64,000 nucleotides of DNA, from assembly GCA_902806565.1 (NCBI GenBank), contig CADCXA010000021.1, positions 1,426,001-1,490,000 of the forward strand, read 5' to 3'. A model generated the notes under the pieces. The model did no database searches, was not told the DNA's origin, and worked only from the letters and a program-made list of their open reading frames with translations. Shown here piece by piece: positions 61,463 to 64,000 of this stretch. The position numbers and the translations under genes are program-made. How positions within the stretch are numbered: the first letter of the stretch is position 1; each line of letters starts with the position of its first letter. The stretch comes from Hypoxylon rubiginosum. Lineage: Eukaryota; Ascomycota; Sordariomycetes; Xylariales; Hypoxylaceae.

Positions 61463-63388
61463 GATGTCAGAGGAGAAGGGAAAGACACAAAGTCGTGCGG
61501 AGGCGGACTAATATACATGGTTAGCATAATGACTTGAGGTGCGATGAAAGCAGCCAATTTGCTCTCCTCTACGGCCGTGATGTGGCTCTGGGAGACAGGT
61601 CATATTCACCTTGGGGAGTCGTGTTTAGTATGACGGTGTATGCAATTAAGTGTGTTGAGACTGGTGGTGACTCATGCTTTCGATAATCGCGTTTGGGATG
61701 AACGATTCGGTATATGAATCAGTAGGGATACGTTGGTTGCCGTTGTTGATTCGCGTTTGCTCTGCTCGGATTGAAGGGAGATATTCACAAGTTGGTGGGA
61801 GGTAGGTTGCTGAGGGGTGAGTCAGCTATTGAAGAAAATGGTGGTTCGTAGAGTTGGGTCGTAGAAATATCGGTAGTAGGTGTGTCTAGGTGCTTTAAGC
61901 AAATTTATGAGCGTCAGGAATGATTATTATATAATTTTCTCCCCAGGCGTCAAGAGAACATGCGACTTTATTTCACTTGCCAGCTAGGAAGGAGTGAGGT
62001 CACATTCAAGCCTTAACACTTCGGGTGCTAGGTATAATATTGTTTCTACTGAGGTGCGCTGCTGCCGTTGCCCCCTGAAATACGCTGAAAGGTGTACATG
62101 ACTTGCAAATGGTGAGTGTCTGGTTGCTCGGCACACGGCACACGTTCAGACCAGCAGAGGTATCTAAGTTCTATGATAGCACAGAGGGTATCCCGAAGTA
62201 CATACTGCCTCAGCAACGAATTCTAGGCTGTTCGGATACAATATAGGACAACATGTACCTGCCTTAAGGTTAAGACAAATACTTACGCACCTATTATGCG
62301 GCTCTGACAGCTCCCTCAAATCACAGGCCACGTTGTACTTGTTGTGAACGTGGAAACGAACACCAACCCAGAAGGAAAGCGCGCCTCAGATGTCATCGCT
62401 TCTATATCTTAGATACAGCTATTAATCGAGATTTGGGGATTAGTAGACTTAGCTAGCTCACGTCCAGACATTGTCAGGTAGTTTTCTATGTGGCTAGGTA
62501 CAACGAGTAGCCAGTACCTAGCTTGCGCAAGGTATCAAGTCCATCATCTTCGGATGTAGCTTAGGTACCTACCTATCAACCACCTTGTACTTCGGGCCCA
62601 AGTTCACCAGCTTCTAATGCTGTGTCGTCCATTGGCATTCAGTCATTGTTCTTTCTCTTTTAAGAATCCCGAGGCAGCGATTAACCTCGGGGAAATAAAC
62701 ATATCAAAGCCACAATTTCTTGCCTAAAACCGGTACTCTGGTAGAAAACTCTGCCTCATTTGCCTGTGCTCTAAAACTCGTAAGTACTCGCCCGAGGGTA
62801 TAGATTCAAAGGCAAGTTCTTTGAAACTTGGCAAATAGGTTTTTGTATAACAAGATACGCAAGAACTCTTACAGGCAGGTCTATTAGAAGAATAAAAGGG
62901 GCCGTAGTTTAATCGTTAGTACCCGTATAGTTCTGTCCCATTAGTTGCTGGCTCAAATATTGGAATATACCTACCTACATGTAGGTATATACCTGCATAT
63001 ATTTGTAGAGGCCTGTAGGCAAACAGCATGGGCGGGCGCTAGGTAGGGTTCCGCACACGCAGGCTAAAGCCGGTCGGGTCAAAGTGGGTACATAAACAGG
63101 CGGAGGAGTAAATTATTTTGTGGGGTAACGAAGTCCCGCCCGGCTCGCGTCCGGCAGGCGCCCGGCCCTGCTCTTTACTAGGTACCTAGAGCCCGTCCCC
63201 CAAACACAAACAAACGCAAACACAAAAACTACATAAAACCCCTACCTTAGGTACATACCTAGGCAAGGTCGGTCATTCCACCACCAAATAAATAACCGGT
63301 TCTTCACCAGGTATGATATATTTCAACCTCGATAACCTTCTCTTCCACTTTTCTAATCCCCATTGCCTATTCACAGGTTGCAGCCAAC
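61463..63388. other. Intergenic region between divergent genes, rich in TACCTAGGTA-type motifs
   Basis: About 1.9 kb with no gene recognised. Palindromic or tandem AGGTA/TACCT clusters lie near 62562-62576 (TTAGGTACCTACCTATC), 62966-62995 and 63178-63190 (CTAGGTACCTAGAG). A degenerate tRNA-like stretch starts near 62899 (see rejected items). Confidence 0.55.
63311..63376 (+). other. Probable 5'-UTR intron of the F-box-like gene
   Basis: CACCAG|GTATGA ... CTAAT ... TTCACAG|GTTGCAGCCAAC, a 66-nt canonical intron ending 12 nt before the ATG. It is inferred from splice signals only. Confidence 0.45.
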
Positions 63389-64000
63389 ATGGAGAAGGTA
63401 CCTCTAGAGCTCGGCTTCCAGATATCTGAGAACCTACCCAAAGCCGACCTTAAGTCTCTGCGGCTTGTCTGCAAGAACTTCAATTCTGTATCGACCAATC
63501 TCCTATTCAACCGAGCATACGCTTCCGCCCACCTCAGAGACCTCGATGTTCTTTCCGCGATATCTAGACATCCGACTTTACGCTTAGCTGTTGAGGAAAT
63601 AGTCTACTCCGGAGTTTTCTTTCACTCGGGCCGAAATTGCGAGGAATCAGAGCATAGATTCGAACGTGGCCGTCTGTACTATCATGCACATCTCAAGCAA
63701 GACAACACTATGATGTCGAATGAGGAAGACGTGGCTATCATATCCAGAGCTCTGGCTAGAATGCCAAACGTCCGAACGGTTATCCTTGCCAATCACTGGC
63801 GTTTGGCGAGAGACCTTTTAGGCGATTGGGACTATGGTATCAGGCGTCTTGAGGCCATTCCTTCTTCCAACGATCGCGAGGATAACAGGTTTGGCGGACC
63901 ATTCTCAAGAGATTATCCTACGTTTGCGAAGGAACCCTCCGGGGCCCCAATACATCTCGAAGTCGATGGCGTCAACGTCGACCATGGCTTCAACGTCATG
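63389..64000 (+). CDS. F-box-like protein, 5' part, runs off the window
   Basis: ATG at 63389 in a good context (CCAACATGG) opens a frame that stays open for 204 codons to the end of the window. The N-terminus VPLELGFQISENLPKADLKSLRLVCKNFNSVSTNLLF has the F-box pattern: LP/LE start, helix, then LRLVCKxFNxxxxxxLF. Proteins of this type are substrate adaptors of SCF ubiquitin ligases, and in ascomycetes many have an unrecognised C-terminal region. The following part (RALARMPNVRTVILANHWR) looks like the start of a leucine-rich-like helical region. The 3' end is missing, so the total length and any introns further on are unknown. Confidence 0.75.
   Translation, partial: MEKVPLELGFQISENLPKADLKSLRLVCKNFNSVSTNLLFNRAYASAHLRDLDVLSAISRHPTLRLAVEEIVYSGVFFHSGRNCEESEHRFERGRLYYHAHLKQDNTMMSNEEDVAIISRALARMPNVRTVILANHWRLARDLLGDWDYGIRRLEAIPSSNDREDNRFGGPFSRDYPTFAKEPSGAPIHLEVDGVNVDHGFNVM

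Noticed and set aside
62899..62970. tRNA-like stretch GGGGCCGTAGTTTAATCGTT
   Set aside because: The acceptor- and D-arm-like start is suggestive, but the T-arm is mismatched and no 3' acceptor strand complements GGGGCCG. At most it is a decayed tRNA.

Overview
The window looks like nuclear DNA of a filamentous ascomycete (Pezizomycotina, probably Sordariomycetes-like). The genes have short GT...AG introns (about 45-115 nt) with CTAAC-type branch sites. The products belong to typical mould families: a DUF1996 secreted protein, an NmrA-like reductase, a PTH11/rhodopsin-like membrane protein, GH76, Fig1 and a fungal-type methyltransferase. Two long blocks are almost pure A+T, with CA/TG dinucleotides nearly absent, which is the footprint of repeat-induced point mutation (RIP). 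The genome is therefore bipartite: AT-rich dead-repeat isochores alternate sharply with normal-GC gene islands.

Layout. 1-18366: AT-rich RIP block with no credible gene. It holds what I read as two nested LTR retrotransposons, one at 7415-18351 interrupted by a second, oppositely oriented one at 11171-16362. 18367-32720: gene island 1. In order it has a MITE-like inverted-repeat element, a relic of the C-terminal acyl-carrier domain of a polyketide synthase (-), a SAM methyltransferase (+), a DUF1996 secreted protein (-), an NmrA-like NAD(P)-binding protein (-), a multi-pass membrane protein of unknown function (-) and an unusual NLR-related hydrolase-fold protein with a glycine-zipper and acidic tail (-). 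32725-46592: second AT-rich RIP block, with several decayed tandem repeats. 46593-64000: gene island 2. It has a Fig1-like tetraspan protein (+), an O-methyltransferase (-), a rhodopsin-like 7TM protein with a 7-nt micro-exon (+), a GH76 glycosidase (+), a KDEL receptor with a long tail (-), a Cys-rich single-exon protein (-) and the 5' part of an F-box-like gene (+).

The genes do not form one obvious pathway. The methyltransferase, the NmrA-like protein and the PKS relic near one edge of the RIP block, and the O-methyltransferase in the next island, are the kinds of genes found in secondary-metabolite clusters. No intact core synthase is visible, so at most this is a decayed cluster margin. 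The second island mixes housekeeping (KDEL receptor), cell-wall (GH76) and membrane/signalling genes.

The most unusual coding feature is the gene at 29438-31657. It carries the alpha/beta-hydrolase (SesB-like) domain typical of the N-terminus of fungal NLR immune receptors, but the nucleophile serine is replaced, no NACHT follows, and the C-terminus is low-complexity plus a glycine zipper plus an acidic repeat. Exon joins were worked out by hand from splice signals, reading frame and family resemblance; none has been checked against transcripts.
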